NCBI GenBank assembly: GCA_907163345.1
Contig: CAJQUN010000021.1
Location: forward strand, 1,922,001-1,986,000
Direction of reading: 5' to 3'
Source: Haberlea rhodopensis
Taxonomy: Eukaryota > Streptophyta > Magnoliopsida > Lamiales > Gesneriaceae
DNA length: 64,000 nucleotides
A program made the translations under genes and the position numbers. The notes under the pieces were generated by a model. It ran no database searches, was not told the DNA's origin, and saw only the letters and a program-made list of their open reading frames with translations. How positions within the stretch are numbered: position 1 is the stretch's first letter; each line of letters starts with the position of its first letter. Shown here piece by piece: positions 22,769-34,239 of this stretch.

Positions 22769-25204
22769 TGTAAGGACCCCAAGCCCTTAACCCTTGATTA
22801 ATGTATTAACCACTATGTGTGGCACATGCTTTCAATACAAAGTCAATCGGGAAGCTCAGATGATACTTTATCATTGCATGGCAATTACAAAATTTCCATT
22901 AACACTCAATGGTAAAAGATCATCAGCCTAACAACAAATAGACTCATAAAGTTCGCCCATTACCATCCCCTTTGTGCCACTTTTTACATTGTGGACTTTT
23001 ATAAAATTTGGGCAGAGTCTCCCCATAAATAGAGCTATCCCGAAATAAAAGCACAACACATAACATAATTCCCGGCCAGGGAAAACATAATACTCATCAG
23101 AATGCAGCAATACCAAGTAAATTCCCAGCCAGGGAAGACACCACACATATGACGACAAAAGTGGGTTTCAACACCCACATAATACACCAATGACTCTCAT
23201 ATCATTTAACAATTCTACCTCTAATTGCATGCAACATCAAATGAAAGAGAGAAAGGCTCATGCCTTTATATACAATCCATATACAAATATAATCGTGCTC
23301 ACATGCGAGCATCATGAATATGTATATAACCCTCAGGTGTATATAGGTACTCTATACGATACCGTGCTCCATCAAGCCCTGGTATCACGATCCTGGGAGT
23401 AAATCCAATCAACAGCTCGAGCTCAACTCCAAAGCCATCGATGTACCTGTTCACCTGCCCCAACAGAGACAGCCCCCAACGGGGTGAGCATACCAATACA
23501 CAAAATCCCATAATCACAATAATGAAATTCATAATTTACAACAAAAGTAAATACTAATGAATTTTAAATGATACTCCCTGGATGGCAACATCCTCATCCG
23601 GGATTCCGTGTACTGTCCCTGTTCTCACAATCATCAAACTCATCAAATCTCATAAATCAGTAAATCAACACATTGATTTAACTCATAGCATGCCTGATTC
23701 TCAAGTATCAATAATTAATGATTCCAAATTCATTATACATACAAACATAGATATCTCGATATCTAATACTGATTTTCAACTTTGCTACCAATCACAGATA
23801 GCTCAAATGCCTAGCATTTATTTTACAAATTCTCCATTATACTTAGACATCTCACATGTCTCATAACGAATACATGATTCCACGATCATTCTCAGGCATC
23901 TCAAATGCCATACAATAGTCATATAAACCCAGTACTAGTACTACGCACACTTGTGGCAGCGATGTCAAGACTAGGTCGTTCCATAGTCATATCGACACAT
24001 ATATATATAGCCATACCCACAACCATCTAATGCAATTAAAACACATTATGCATTTCACAAATGCTCTTATATAAAGTAATGCTCGTACGTCGCACGTACC
24101 TTAAATTTCCGAAGTCCGAGCCAAACCTTGCTCGAGTTCCATGCCCCGAGGAACGATGTGCTAACACGATAAATAATTCACAATTATTTATGAACATGCA
24201 ACCCATGCTCAAGCATACCCATAACCCTTAAAAAAATATTGTCAACACGACAATTAACCATTATCGAAAATTGCTCAAGAACACCCCACAAATTTTCGAA
24301 CCTTCACAACACAAATCGAACCCAAACTAAACACCATAATTCATCTAAACATGAATTAAATCTATCAATAGCAAGAACCATCACCCCTTGCCAAAAACCC
24401 CCAAAATTCGAACATAAACCCCACGCAAACAGCCTCAAATTCGAACCATTAAAGCAACAAATTTTCGAACCAAAACCTCACGCCCAACAGCAAGAAATTC
24501 GAACCAAATCCACCCAAAAATAGCAGGGGGAATACACGATAATGACGAAAAAGGGGTAAGGGAGGTTACCCAATCGAAAATCGGAAGTAAAACGTTCGAA
24601 ATCGATGAACCCTAGGAATTGGGGATCGGCGCATTCCCGCAAAATCCGACTTCAAAACGCGACAAAACTCTCAATTGCCGGAGGGGATAGCTGCGCCTCG
24701 ATGAGACGAAGCCGGCGGCGGGTCGCACGCGCCGAACGGCGGCCGGACGGCGGCGGGCGCACGCCTGGAAGCGGCGTGGGTCTGGGCGACGGGAAGGGCG
24801 ACGCGGGAGGGAGAGAGAAATAAGGTGCTGAAATGGTTCCGATAATTAAATCTCGGGTTCAACTGGTATTTATAGCAAAAATACCCTGAAATACTAATAG
24901 CCCCACAAATACATCATGATTCATTAAAAATCATCTGTTTTCAAAAATTCTCTCTCTAACTCAAAAACCCCCTACCGGTGCCCACACAAAGCACCCGAGG
25001 TTCCGAGTCACACTAAAAACCCAACTCATAGGTTTTCACCGAAATGAGAATACGATCTCAACCTCGGGATCCAACGATCCCAACTACTCAAATAGACGAG
25101 CCCGGAAGGCCCAACACTTCGATTAAACTCCAAATCGCCACGTAAAACAACTTTAGGGGTTATTAACACTCCGGGATTAACATCTATAATCTCTGGTCAT
25201 CACA
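22769..25204 (-). mobile_element. 5' LTR of element D
   Basis: Same ends as the left LTR. Differences seen by eye are scattered single bases plus the 30-bp deletion near 23934, so insertion was recent relative to other elements here. Open frames such as 23582-23866 and 24239-24523 repeat those of the left LTR and are not genes. Confidence 0.85.
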
Positions 25205-27346
25205 ATACAAATACATTTAATTAACAAATTTTTGCTCCTCTGAGTTGAACATAATGCATCTATCATAGAACATATCAGATTGAATTGATTCACGAAATAC
25301 AAGGAGTATTGAGGTGGCTCTTACGAATTCAAGAGGTGGCTCCCAAACGTGTAGCACTTTACCCCACCGGTTCAAGAGGTGGCTGACACACACGAAGCAC
25401 GTTCATTGCATAACACTTATCTCCAGATATTTTGTATTTTCATGACATCATATTTAAATAGTTTTCATATTCGATTGATTATAACAAAATCCCATTTACC
25501 GTGTTTGGTTGATCCCTTAAAATTGATTGAACTGATCTGGTTTGTAAGAGACTATCAATATTCTTTTATTTTTACAAAAACAATGTACTGGAATGAAATG
25601 GTTTATAGAACAAAATAATTAATGAGATCAATATAATCATAAAATGGACTTAAACATGTTTTTATTAAAGGGTTATCAACTATATGAAAACTCTTCGGTA
25701 TTTATAAAAGAGTTCTCCGGAGAGCTTTTCTTTAAGGTCTTCCATGCAAGGCGTTAAGCGCATCAACTTTGAAATTAGCATATAAACTTTGAAATTATTG
25801 ATTTGATTAGTATGTATCAAATGTGTTGTCGGTCATGCAAAAAAATTTGCACATCAACTTTGAAATATTGATATGATAATTGCATATGTAGTTGAATGTT
25901 GCAGGTGTATTTAATTTTCTTGTCGAATATTTGTATGAGTAGGGCAGGGCATCACACTAAAACTCTTCTAATTCAAATTCCTCATCCGCCCATGGTTCGG
26001 GGTTAAAGCTGGGGGATTGATAAAAGTAGAGGAACAGTTTGAAAAATTATGTATCACCTTAGACTTACTTGTTTCACCTTTGAAAGTTGACTTAAATATA
26101 TTAAAAATAATTTCTCATATTTATCACTTGCTATAGGAAGGAGAGTGAGAATTATACGACAAGTCTCTTTATGTATACGTTGCGTGCTTGTAGAATGATT
26201 TTTAAGTGTTTTGGAATTAAGTCAATTTACATATAACAATATAGTAATTATTTTAACACTTTTTTTTCAATGTGTAACTCAATACCAATATGTCACATTA
26301 TTGATTAAACAAATATTTTAATATTATTTTTTTGGAGAAAAATATTTTTTGTGGGAAAAAACAATATTTATAAATAAATAACATGTATACTCTAGCTAAG
26401 ATAACAGAAGTACAGATTTTTTTTACCCCATCAAGACCCACCCACATAAACTCTTAATTGCCTATTTGTTGGAATGTGTATCATGTATCTAATTATCATT
26501 TTCTACTATGTAACTTGGCATTTGACTCCTTTTGTCTACCAAAAACTGTTGATATCATATTTATATTTTAATAAAAATTTCAAAAAGAAGAATTTCGATG
26601 TACAAAAAACTTACTTAATAAATAAAATTTCAGTGAAGTTTTAAAGAATGTTAATTAAAATAATTACATATATTTATCATTAAAAAAAATTACTATTATT
26701 TATTTATTTTCTAGATGAAAACTTTATTCAATATATTATAGGAAAAATTACAAAAATAGTCCAATAAGTTGGTGTGTATTTAATTTTAGTCATCTAATTG
26801 GTCAAAATTCGGTATTAATGCAATAACATTACATTTAATCATCTTTGTGCCGAAGCATTGATATAACATAGGATATTATTGATATTATGATGATGATGAA
26901 GAATGTCAAAATCCTATATAAAAAAAAACAAATTAAAAGTGTTAGACAAGTGGAATTATTGGAGGAAGATAAAATTTTGATAAATTAGAGAACCAAATTA
27001 ATTTTTTTCCTCATATAATGTATGCGATGATTCATTAAGGGATTACAAGAATACGATCCAGTGGTGTTATTTGGTCGATTGATTTCAGTGAGAAATTTGG
27101 ATACGAGAACTTGCTCCCTTGTCTGTCTTAAATTAGTTTATGTCTCTCATCTATCTACATTGGTACCTTAAGTTATATTGGAAGATAGTTCCCTTCCAAT
27201 ACCTCTTCTTGAGCTGGATGGTTTGAGGGAACTTGTTTATCGCTGGCGGTCTTTGCACTCTTCAGGTCAAGTACTAGTGCTTCTGTTGTGAATCATTTTA
27301 TCATTAGACCTTAATCCGCTTATTCCTCGATTTCTCTTTGTAATTG
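25205..27346. other. Non-coding end of duplication copy A
   Basis: No gene. Three GAGGTGGCT motifs lie at 25310-25385, followed by AT-rich DNA. Similarity to copy B (40264-42433) fades towards the right end and stops at TCTCTTTGTA. Confidence 0.6.
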
Positions 27347-28850
27347 TCGTTATGTGAAAAATAGGTTTGTTGTTGTTCTTGTTGGTTTTGTTGGATGTTG
27401 TGGGAGTCGATTGGATTATTGTTGTAATGTGGTTATTATTATATAATTTTAGTTTTGTGTTTTAACAAAAAGGAAATTGACAAATTCACAAGCCTTGGTA
27501 GCTGGAAATGCAATTTTCTTTCAGAAACTATAACAATAATTCGGAAACGCGATTTCCATTATCATAATGTATACACATGTTTTTTTTTTTTGGGTTTTTT
27601 ATATTTTTTTCCTCTTTTATTCTTTTTTGGGTGTTCAGAATATGTCCAATATCAATGCAATGATTACGAAAATGACATATTTAATTGGCAAACCAAAACA
27701 AGCCCCCAATATAATGCTAAACAAAGTAGTTGGGTTTCAAGCCGGAGATAAATCGCGATTATAATTTGTAGGGGTTGAATTTTTTTAAAAAAAAATTCAA
27801 GGTAAAACATAATTTTAAAAAAAAAAAAATCTATACCAAATACAAAAAATAATTAAAAAATTGGGTGGTTCGGTAAATGCTCAATTCAAAAGCATTATAT
27901 AAATATATCTGACTAAAATTATAAAGTGATAGTTCTAACCTTTATCAAAAATTTATCGTTATGGAGGGATGTTATTAACCTACCCAAAGACTAGAACTTT
28001 CGAACCTCAATATTATCGCCGGCATTAATTGAACTTTAAAGAACGTGTCTCCCCAACAAGGAGACAAAAACAAGGGTTTTTTTTTAAATAAATAACCTAT
28101 TTTTTAAAAAAAATGGATAAACTAACGTGAAATATAAAAAAATTTACAAGTTGGCTCGACACGTCAACTCAATTGACATATTCAAAACAAGACGTCAATT
28201 GGGGTGGCATGACCAACTTTTAAAGTAGGAAACATCCGTGTCCAACTTTTTTTTTTGAAAAGTTGGACACTCCAACCAAGTTGGCGTGTCCAACTTAGGT
28301 TTTTTTTTTTAATAAAAAAACTAATATTTAAAATAAAAAAATATAATAAAAATATGTCTCTCCTTATGAGATAAATTGTAAAAACGAAGTCCATATTTTT
28401 AAAATTTTATTTAAACAATTTTTTTATTATCAAATTCGAAAAATCATTGTCCAGAAAATATATCAACTCAAATATAGTTTGACAATTTACACAAAAGCAG
28501 AATTTTACATGATTTTGCAAGTTAATATAAATTGTCCCTCAAAAATATATTACCAAACATACTTTTTATTCTTTAAAATCACTTCTCACGTTGGCATGTC
28601 CAACTTAGTTTTTTTTTTTATAAAAAAACAAACAATTTAAAATAAAAAAATATGTCTCATCTTATCATATAAATTGTAAAAACGACGTCCATATTTTTAA
28701 AATTTTATTTGAACAAATTTTTTATTATCAAATTCGAAAATATTTTGCGGCCTGAAATGACCGTCGCGGAACATATTAAATTTTTTAAACATAAAATTTA
28801 TATAATTACCTCGTCACCTTCCTCGTAATAATTGATGACGTGAAACATTG
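27347..28850. other. AT-rich intergenic DNA with a direct repeat
   Basis: No gene. A ~155-165-bp block at 28281-28446 recurs at 28589-28742 (GTGTCCAACTTAG, poly-T, CGTCCATATTTTTAAAATTT). A short inverted pair of GTCCAACTT and AAGTTGGAC lies at 28240-28300. The 27972-28070 stretch recurs at 29092-29200 (CCCAAAGACTAGAAC..TTCGAACCTC). Confidence 0.6.
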
Positions 28851-28851
28851 C

Positions 28852-29090
28852 ACATGGTTCCATTTCAAACCAACGAATGATGCAACATTCCCATAACGAG
28901 GATTAGGGGACCAAACCCGGATTAATACGGGTCCGGGTTTAGACCCGTCTCATTGCCATCCCTAAGAGTAATTCTCCTTATGAGCGGATTAATACGGGTC
29001 CGGGTTTAGACCCGTCTCATTGCCATCCCTAAGAGTAATTCTCCTTATGATGATGCTGCATTCGTTCATTGGTTTGAAGTGGAATCATGT
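28852..29090. mobile_element. Fold-back (MITE-like) element with a 67-bp internal duplication
   Basis: The left end CATGGTTCCATTTCAAACCA is the imperfect inverse of the right end TTGGTTTGAAGTGGAATCATG, over about 35 bp. Between them a 67-bp unit (GGATTAATACGGGTCCGGG...) is repeated directly at 28919 and 28986. No clear target duplication was found. Confidence 0.55.
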
Positions 29091-29255
29091 TATTAAACTA
29101 CCCAAAGACTAGAACGTTCGAACCTCAATATTATCGCCGTCGGCATTAATTGAACTTTAAAGACGGTGTCTCCCCAACAAGGAGACAAAAACAAAGCTAT
29201 TAATTGGGCACCATAAATTACTCATTGCATGATTTAAAAAAACAAAAAGGAAAAC
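29091..29255. repeat. Dispersed segment with GAACGTTCGAAC core
   Basis: Related to 27972-28070 and more distantly to 55371-55480. The common core is ACTAGAACGTTCGAACCTCA. Paired GAA/TTC triplets resemble a heat-shock element, but no gene lies next to it here. Confidence 0.5.
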
Positions 29256-30023
29256 TGTGATGCCGCGAAATTAATTAATTACAATTTGGGTATTAATTAT
29301 GTTTATATGATGAATTATGTTGATAATTGATTTATGTGTTGAAATTAATTATCATGTTGAAATGCTTAGTCACATAATAGACGTGACCCGGGGTTGCATT
29401 TCAGGGTGCATGTTATGCATGTTGGAAAATGGGGTGTTAACATGATTTAATTGTTTTGGTTGTTAATTATGAGGAAGATATGAATTTAGTGGAAATTTGT
29501 TGCATTTTTTGTAAATGCTTTTAAAATACCATGTTGGGATATTTTATACGTCTTGTTAAGTTTGGGGTACAATTTTAATTAATCTACACAACCCCTTTTA
29601 ACCCCCACTATACCCACCTTTTCACCTCACTTTATTCACTTTCCCCATCACTCTTTTAAATCCCCAAAATTCATCCCCAACCCTAACCCATTTGCCATTT
29701 TCGAAATTCTTCAAAGGAGGAAGGAGAAATCTTCCCAAAACTTTTGTTTGTGGGATTTTTGTTAAGATTTGGAGTCCTTAAGAGGTATGGAACCCTTCCT
29801 AAAGTTTTTATGATGTTTGGTTTGATTTTGAAGTGGGTTTTGATTATTTGAAATGGGTTTATTTTGGGTTGGTGTGATTTTTGGATGGGTACAAGATTTT
29901 TAGTTGTTTAATGATGTAAAGTGAAGGTTTGAAGTGTTTTTATGTTATTGGGTTGTTGGTGAAAGTGTTGGTGAAGATGGGGAAGAAATGTAGTGCAAAA
30001 ATGGTGATTTTTCAATGTACAGG

Positions 30024-30236
30024 GATCGGCAATCGATCGCCCGTTCCACGCGATCGATCGCAACCCAGTAGTAGGCGCCAGTAACATTTGGCGATCGATC
30101 GCCACATTTGGGCGATCGATCGGCGAGGCTGGCGATCGATCGAGCCAAAAGTGGCGATCGATCGCCAAGAGCTGAAATTTTCAGCAACATCCAGTATGAT
30201 CTCGCGATCGATCGGGCCTGGACGGCGTTCGATCGC
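30024..30236. repeat. CGATCGATCG array in LTR C
   Basis: About eight copies of GCGATCGATCGC or variants lie in 213 bp, spaced roughly 20-50 bp. This is the densest cluster in the window. Confidence 0.9.
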
Positions 30237-30477
30237 GAGATGTAAAAATATGTGTTTTTGATTTTTTGTGGGATTTTTGGATATTGGACTATATTTAGCT
30301 TCTAATATCGATTTGTATGGTTGTATAGAACCATCCCAGGTACCCACAACATCAAGGAGATAAAGTTCTCCATCTTCTCCACTTTTGGAATTAAGGTACG
30401 TAAGAAACGTACGGGCATCGAACGGTAACACATTTCTATACTATGACTACTCAATGATTGCATAAGTATTTACGATG

Positions 30478-30655
30478 TTTATGATGATGATGTTTATGAT
30501 GAATGAAGATGATATGATGTTCATGATGATGATCATGATAAGTAAGTTTATGATGATGATGTGTATGATGAGTAAAGATGATGTGATGTTCATGATGATG
30601 ATCATGATAAGTAAGAATAAGATGATGTTGTTTATGATATGATGATGATGTATGT
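30478..30655. repeat. GAT-rich tandem duplication in LTR C
   Basis: A unit of about 70 bp built of GATGATGATG(T) and GTTCATGATGATGATCATG is repeated twice with a partial third copy. Confidence 0.8.
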
Positions 30656-30707
30656 GTTTAACTATGTTATTGAGAATGGTTGAGTGTACCGGTAGTTGTT
30701 ATGGGAA

Positions 30708-30836
30708 AGCGAGGAAGGTACTTACCGCTGACATAGCTAGCGAGGAGATTACATCCGCTATCAAGGTGTAGCGAGGGGTAATCACAGTACCGCTATATGT
30801 CGAAGCGAGGGGGCCAATTGTTCCGCGGACATAACA
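30708..30836. repeat. AGCGAGG..CCGCT repeats in LTR C
   Basis: Four units begin AGCGAGG and end CCGCT or CCGCG, with a period near 33 bp. The unit ends are complementary (AGCG/CGCT). Similar units occur in element D at 21875-22290. Confidence 0.8.
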
Positions 30837-31371
30837 AGACCATAAACATCCCCATTTCTCAATAACATTGTGGATTGTGAGCATATATGTGAAGTATGAT
30901 TTTAATCATTATGTCAAGAACTAATGGATATATGCATGACTATGAAACAGGGACAACCAAAGTGGGTTAATACGATTAACCAGGAAGTATATGTTACGAT
31001 TATTATCATGCATTTATTTATATACCATTATATTTATGATGTTAAGTAATGATATACATGCTCATGATGGGTTGTTCATGTAGGTACACTTTTGGACTAA
31101 AGGACTAAGGGTCGGGTTGATGCAGTGAGCTAAAAGGAGCATGATTGAACATAGGATACAGGATTTTGATAGTCTCTACTCTAGGAGTAGTGTAAACCTA
31201 TAATGTTAGCGTTCATTTTTTGGGAATGTAATTATTAAACTCGAAATTTTATTTTTGGCCTGTAATCTTATTAGCTCAAAGCTACAACCGGAACCCTAAG
31301 AGGATATAAATGCATGATTAGTCTATAATATGTGATTTTAATGATGTTAAGGTAGGAAGACCCTACATTAG

Positions 31372-31384
31372 TGGTATCAGAGCC
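31372..31384 (+). promoter_or_regulatory. Primer-binding site, initiator tRNA-Met, element C
   Basis: TGGTATCAGAGCC, four bases downstream of the LTR end. Confidence 0.9.
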
Positions 31385-31572
31385 AGGTTAGAAAACCCGG
31401 GAATGAGTGAAGGGTAGCCTTAGCAATAAGTTAGCTAGGTGCTCACTTTTAAACATGTTTTGTGCATGTGTTGCATATGAAGTATATGATGTTATGCTAA
31501 CATGTTTTGTTTCTCTAACGATGTATTATATGAACTGCTTTTGGGTATTGTTGTTAACCCTTGTCTTGCAGC

Positions 31573-32540
31573 ATGACAGCAAATGTGGAAGTTGGTGATG
31601 CAGTTAGTGTTAATGCAAGCGCTGGGCGTACAAATCCCCTACCCCCGCCATCCTTGGGCGAGGAACCTTCTGAGCAACAGTTGCTACCTGGGGAGCTAAG
31701 CTTGGCTCAGTTTCTGACATACCGACCCCCGATGTTCGAAGGAACTGAGACAGGGGAACAGGCTGAGGAGTGGTTAGAGAGGATCGAACAGATATTTGTG
31801 GCGGCTCCTTGTGCTAAGTCAGCCTGGATAAGGCTAACGGAGTTCCATTTGGCCAAGAAGGCGCTGATGTGGTGGAAGACCACAGTGATAGAGCAAGAGG
31901 CTCAGGATCAGGAAATAAACTGGAAGCTGTTCAGAACTCGGTTTCTGACCCGCTATTTTCAGCTGCCGCACGACAGGCTAAGGAAGATGAATTTACTAAC
32001 CTCAAGCAAGGTAACATGCCTGTGTCTGATTATGCTCTCCATTACTCCTCACATCGCCGCAAGTACTCAAGCAAAGATGAGGAACTTCATGAAGGGTTTG
32101 AGGCCTAAACTGTATGATAGGGTGATCACTTATGGCCCTGCTTGCTTTGATGACGCCCTTTCACGAGCTGAGCTAGCTGAACTGGGAGTAGTTGCATATC
32201 CTGATGCTGTACCACCTCCAGCACCCCCTCAAAAATATACTCCTGATAATTTGAGGCCGAGGGTGATCAGTTCAAGCCAAGGGGAACACATCGGCTTCGA
32301 GGTTCGGTGGTAAGAGGCCCGAAAATTGTTGGAAAGGAAGCCGTAGGAGTGACGCCCCGTCAGGAAGATGACAGTCTCAGGGAGGCAGTTTTGGAAAGGT
32401 CCAGTGCTCTATTTGTGGGCAACCACATTCTACGAAAGATTGCGTAGGTTGCTATGTTTGTGGCAATAAGGGCCACTTTGCTCGGCAGTGTCCCAATTGG
32501 GAGGGACAACAGAACTCTACGGGGAGGCCTGCGGACAGAG
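31573..32540 (+). pseudogene. Ty3 gag of element C, frameshifted
   Basis: ATG at 31573 (MTANVEVGD). The Retrotrans_gag pattern is FEGTETGEQAEEWLERIEQIF, then ALMWWKT. The frame shifts near 31955 into AKEDEFTNLKQGNMPVSDYALHYSS and back near 32070 into MRNFMKGLRPKLYDRVITYGP. After a stop at 32313 a third frame carries a CX2CX3HX4C-like motif (32405) and a true CCHC knuckle, CYVCGNKGHFARQC, at 32450. It would form the element's capsid and RNA-binding domain. At least three frameshifts make it non-functional. Confidence 0.85.
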
Positions 32541-34239
32541 CAGTGCAGCACAGGCCACCGTTTGCACCAAGACAGTATGGAGGTCAGCCTATGGGGCCAC
32601 CTCAGGGGCAAGTTTATGCATTGACCAGGGAGCAGGCTACAGCGGCTCCGGAGGAAGTGATAGAGGGTACTTGTCTTTTATTTACGCATCCTGCTTTTAT
32701 ATTGATCGACACATGTGCGTCACACTCTTTTGTGTCGACAAGTTTTGAAAGGCTACCACATATGCACTTCTCCGTCGCCCACGCCTCTTGTAGTCTCGAC
32801 ACCCACTGGAAGAAGTTTGATTACTGATCGGATTGTCTATGATGGCCTCATTTATTTTGAGGATAACGAGCTAAGGTCATATTTGATTGTTCTGGGAATG
32901 TCATATTTTGGCTGCATTGTGGGCATTGATGTCCTGAACATGTATCAGGCAGTGGTGAACTGCAGGCAGAGGACTGTCCGATTCAGGTCTTATATGGGTG
33001 TCCAGTGGACATTCTTTGGGGATGGTTCTCGTTCTAAGATCCCGTTCAGATCTGATGTCAAGATGGCACAGTTATTGGAACGAGGCCATACAGGATATCT
33101 CATCTATGCTGTCGATATTACTGAAAAGTGGGAAGAATTAAAGGTTGAGGATGTGCCCGTAGTGGCGGAGTTTCCTGATGTCTTTCCGGAAGAGATTCTC
33201 GGATTTTCACCGACGAGAGAGGTCGAGTTTGGAATTGAGTTACTACCGGGGACGTCTGCCATTTCTCGTGCCCCATATAGGATGGCACCAGCGGAACTAA
33301 GTGAGTTAAAGATTCAGTTACAAGAGCTCCTTGATAACGGCTATATACGCCCTAGCGTATCGCCCTGGGGTGCACCAGTTTTATTTGTCAAGAAGAAAGA
33401 TGGTTCGATGCGTCTGTGCATCGATTACAGACAACTGAACAAAGCTACAGTGAAGAATAAGTATCCACTTCCGAGGATCGATGATTTGTTTGACCAGTTG
33501 CAAGGTACGAGGCTCTACAATAAGATCGATCTGAGGTCGGGGTATCATCAGATTCGAGTAAGAGAAGATCATGTTCAGAAGACAGCTTTCAGGACCAGAT
33601 ATGTGCATTATGAATTCTTAGTCATGCCTTTTGGGGTGACAAATGCCCCAGCTGTCTTTATGAGTCTGATGAATAGAGTATTTCAACCGTATTTGGATCA
33701 GTTCGTTATTGTTTTCATTGACGATATACTCATTTACTCCCGGACCGAAGAGGAACACGTGAAGCACTTGAGGACGGTACTCCAGATCCTTAGGGATCAT
33801 TAGTTATATGCAAAGCTCAGCAAGTGCGAGTTCTGGTTGAGCAGTGTAGTGTTCTTGGGTCATGTTATATCAAGCAGCGGGATATCTGTAGATCTCAAGA
33901 AGGTTGAAGCTGTGATGGAGTGGGCTGCACCCACTTCTGTACCCGAGATACGGAGCTTCCTTGGTTTAGCGGGTTATTACCGACGTTTCGTCGAGGGATT
34001 TTCTAAGATCGCTAAGCCAATGACACAGCTGGCTCAGAAAGGAGTCCCGTTCTATTGGTCCGAAGCTTGTGAGGAAAGCTTCCAAGAATTGAAGCGTCGT
34101 TTGACTACGGCACATGTATTAGTGATTCCTTCTGAGAATAAGAGGTTCTCTTTGTACACGGATGCATCATTGCAGGGTTTGGGTTGTGTATTGATGCAGG
34201 ATAAGCACGTGGTGGCTTATGCTTCGAGGCAGTTGAAGC
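32541..34239 (+). pseudogene. Ty3 pol of element C: PR-RT-RNase H, truncated
   Basis: Protease: LIDTCASHSFVS near 32700, where the usual catalytic DTGAS reads DTCAS. After a frameshift near 32770 the frame stays open to a TAG at 33801 and beyond to 34239. RT: APVLFVKKKDGSMRLCIDYRQLN, KIDLRSGYHQIRV, MPFGVTNAP and the catalytic VFIDDILIYS near 33710. RNase H starts FSLYTDASLQGLGCVL with its first catalytic aspartate and reaches RQLKP. There the element stops and block B of the duplication begins. Integrase, chromodomain and 3' LTR are absent. The YIDD-type RT and iMet primer site fit the non-Athila, chromovirus-like side of Ty3. Confidence 0.9.

Larger units (their letters stand above)
16348..25204 (-). 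mobile_element. Complete non-coding Ty3-type LTR element D (8.9 kb)
   Basis: Two nearly identical LTRs (2466 and 2436 bp) flank a 3.95-kb internal region. A primer site matching initiator tRNA-Met lies next to the right LTR, and a polypurine tract next to the left, so the element reads on the minus strand. The last internal bases read ANFEDEIL-like just before the polypurine tract, the usual pol C-terminus of iMet-primed plant Ty3 elements. No gag, RT or integrase motif remains. The flanks are GAACA on the left and ATACA on the right; the empty copy near 40260 has GAACA. The target duplication is therefore imperfect. Confidence 0.85.
8955..27346 (+). repeat. Copy A of ~8.2-kb direct segmental duplication
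   Basis: After removing the solo LTR (14975-16325) and element D (16348-25204), 8955-27346 aligns end to end with 34240-42433. It contains the internal region and 5' LTR of element Y, the unclear 13391-14974 stretch and the 25205-27346 stretch. Indels include a ~30-bp extra stretch in A near 25905 and a ~35-bp extra stretch in B near 40556. Confidence 0.9.
29256..31367 (+). mobile_element. 5' LTR of Ty3-type element C
   Basis: 2112 bp from TGTGATGCCGCG to ...GACCCTACA, followed by an iMet primer site. It contains eight or so CGATCGATCG motifs (30024-30236), an inverted GTACGT/ACGTAC pair (30395-30414), a GATGATGATG-rich tandem duplication (30478-30655) and four AGCGAGG..CCGCT units (30708-30836). 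The 3' LTR is missing. Confidence 0.85.

Noticed and set aside
27330..27420. Possible ELIP remnant at the end of duplication copy A (TTTGTTGTTGTTCTTG)
   Set aside because: The resemblance to the ELIP helix I codons is short and low-complexity; no conserved residue pattern follows.
32360..32611. Minus-strand frames over the gag/pol of element C
   Set aside because: Shadows of the real coding strand, which carries the zinc knuckle and protease motifs.
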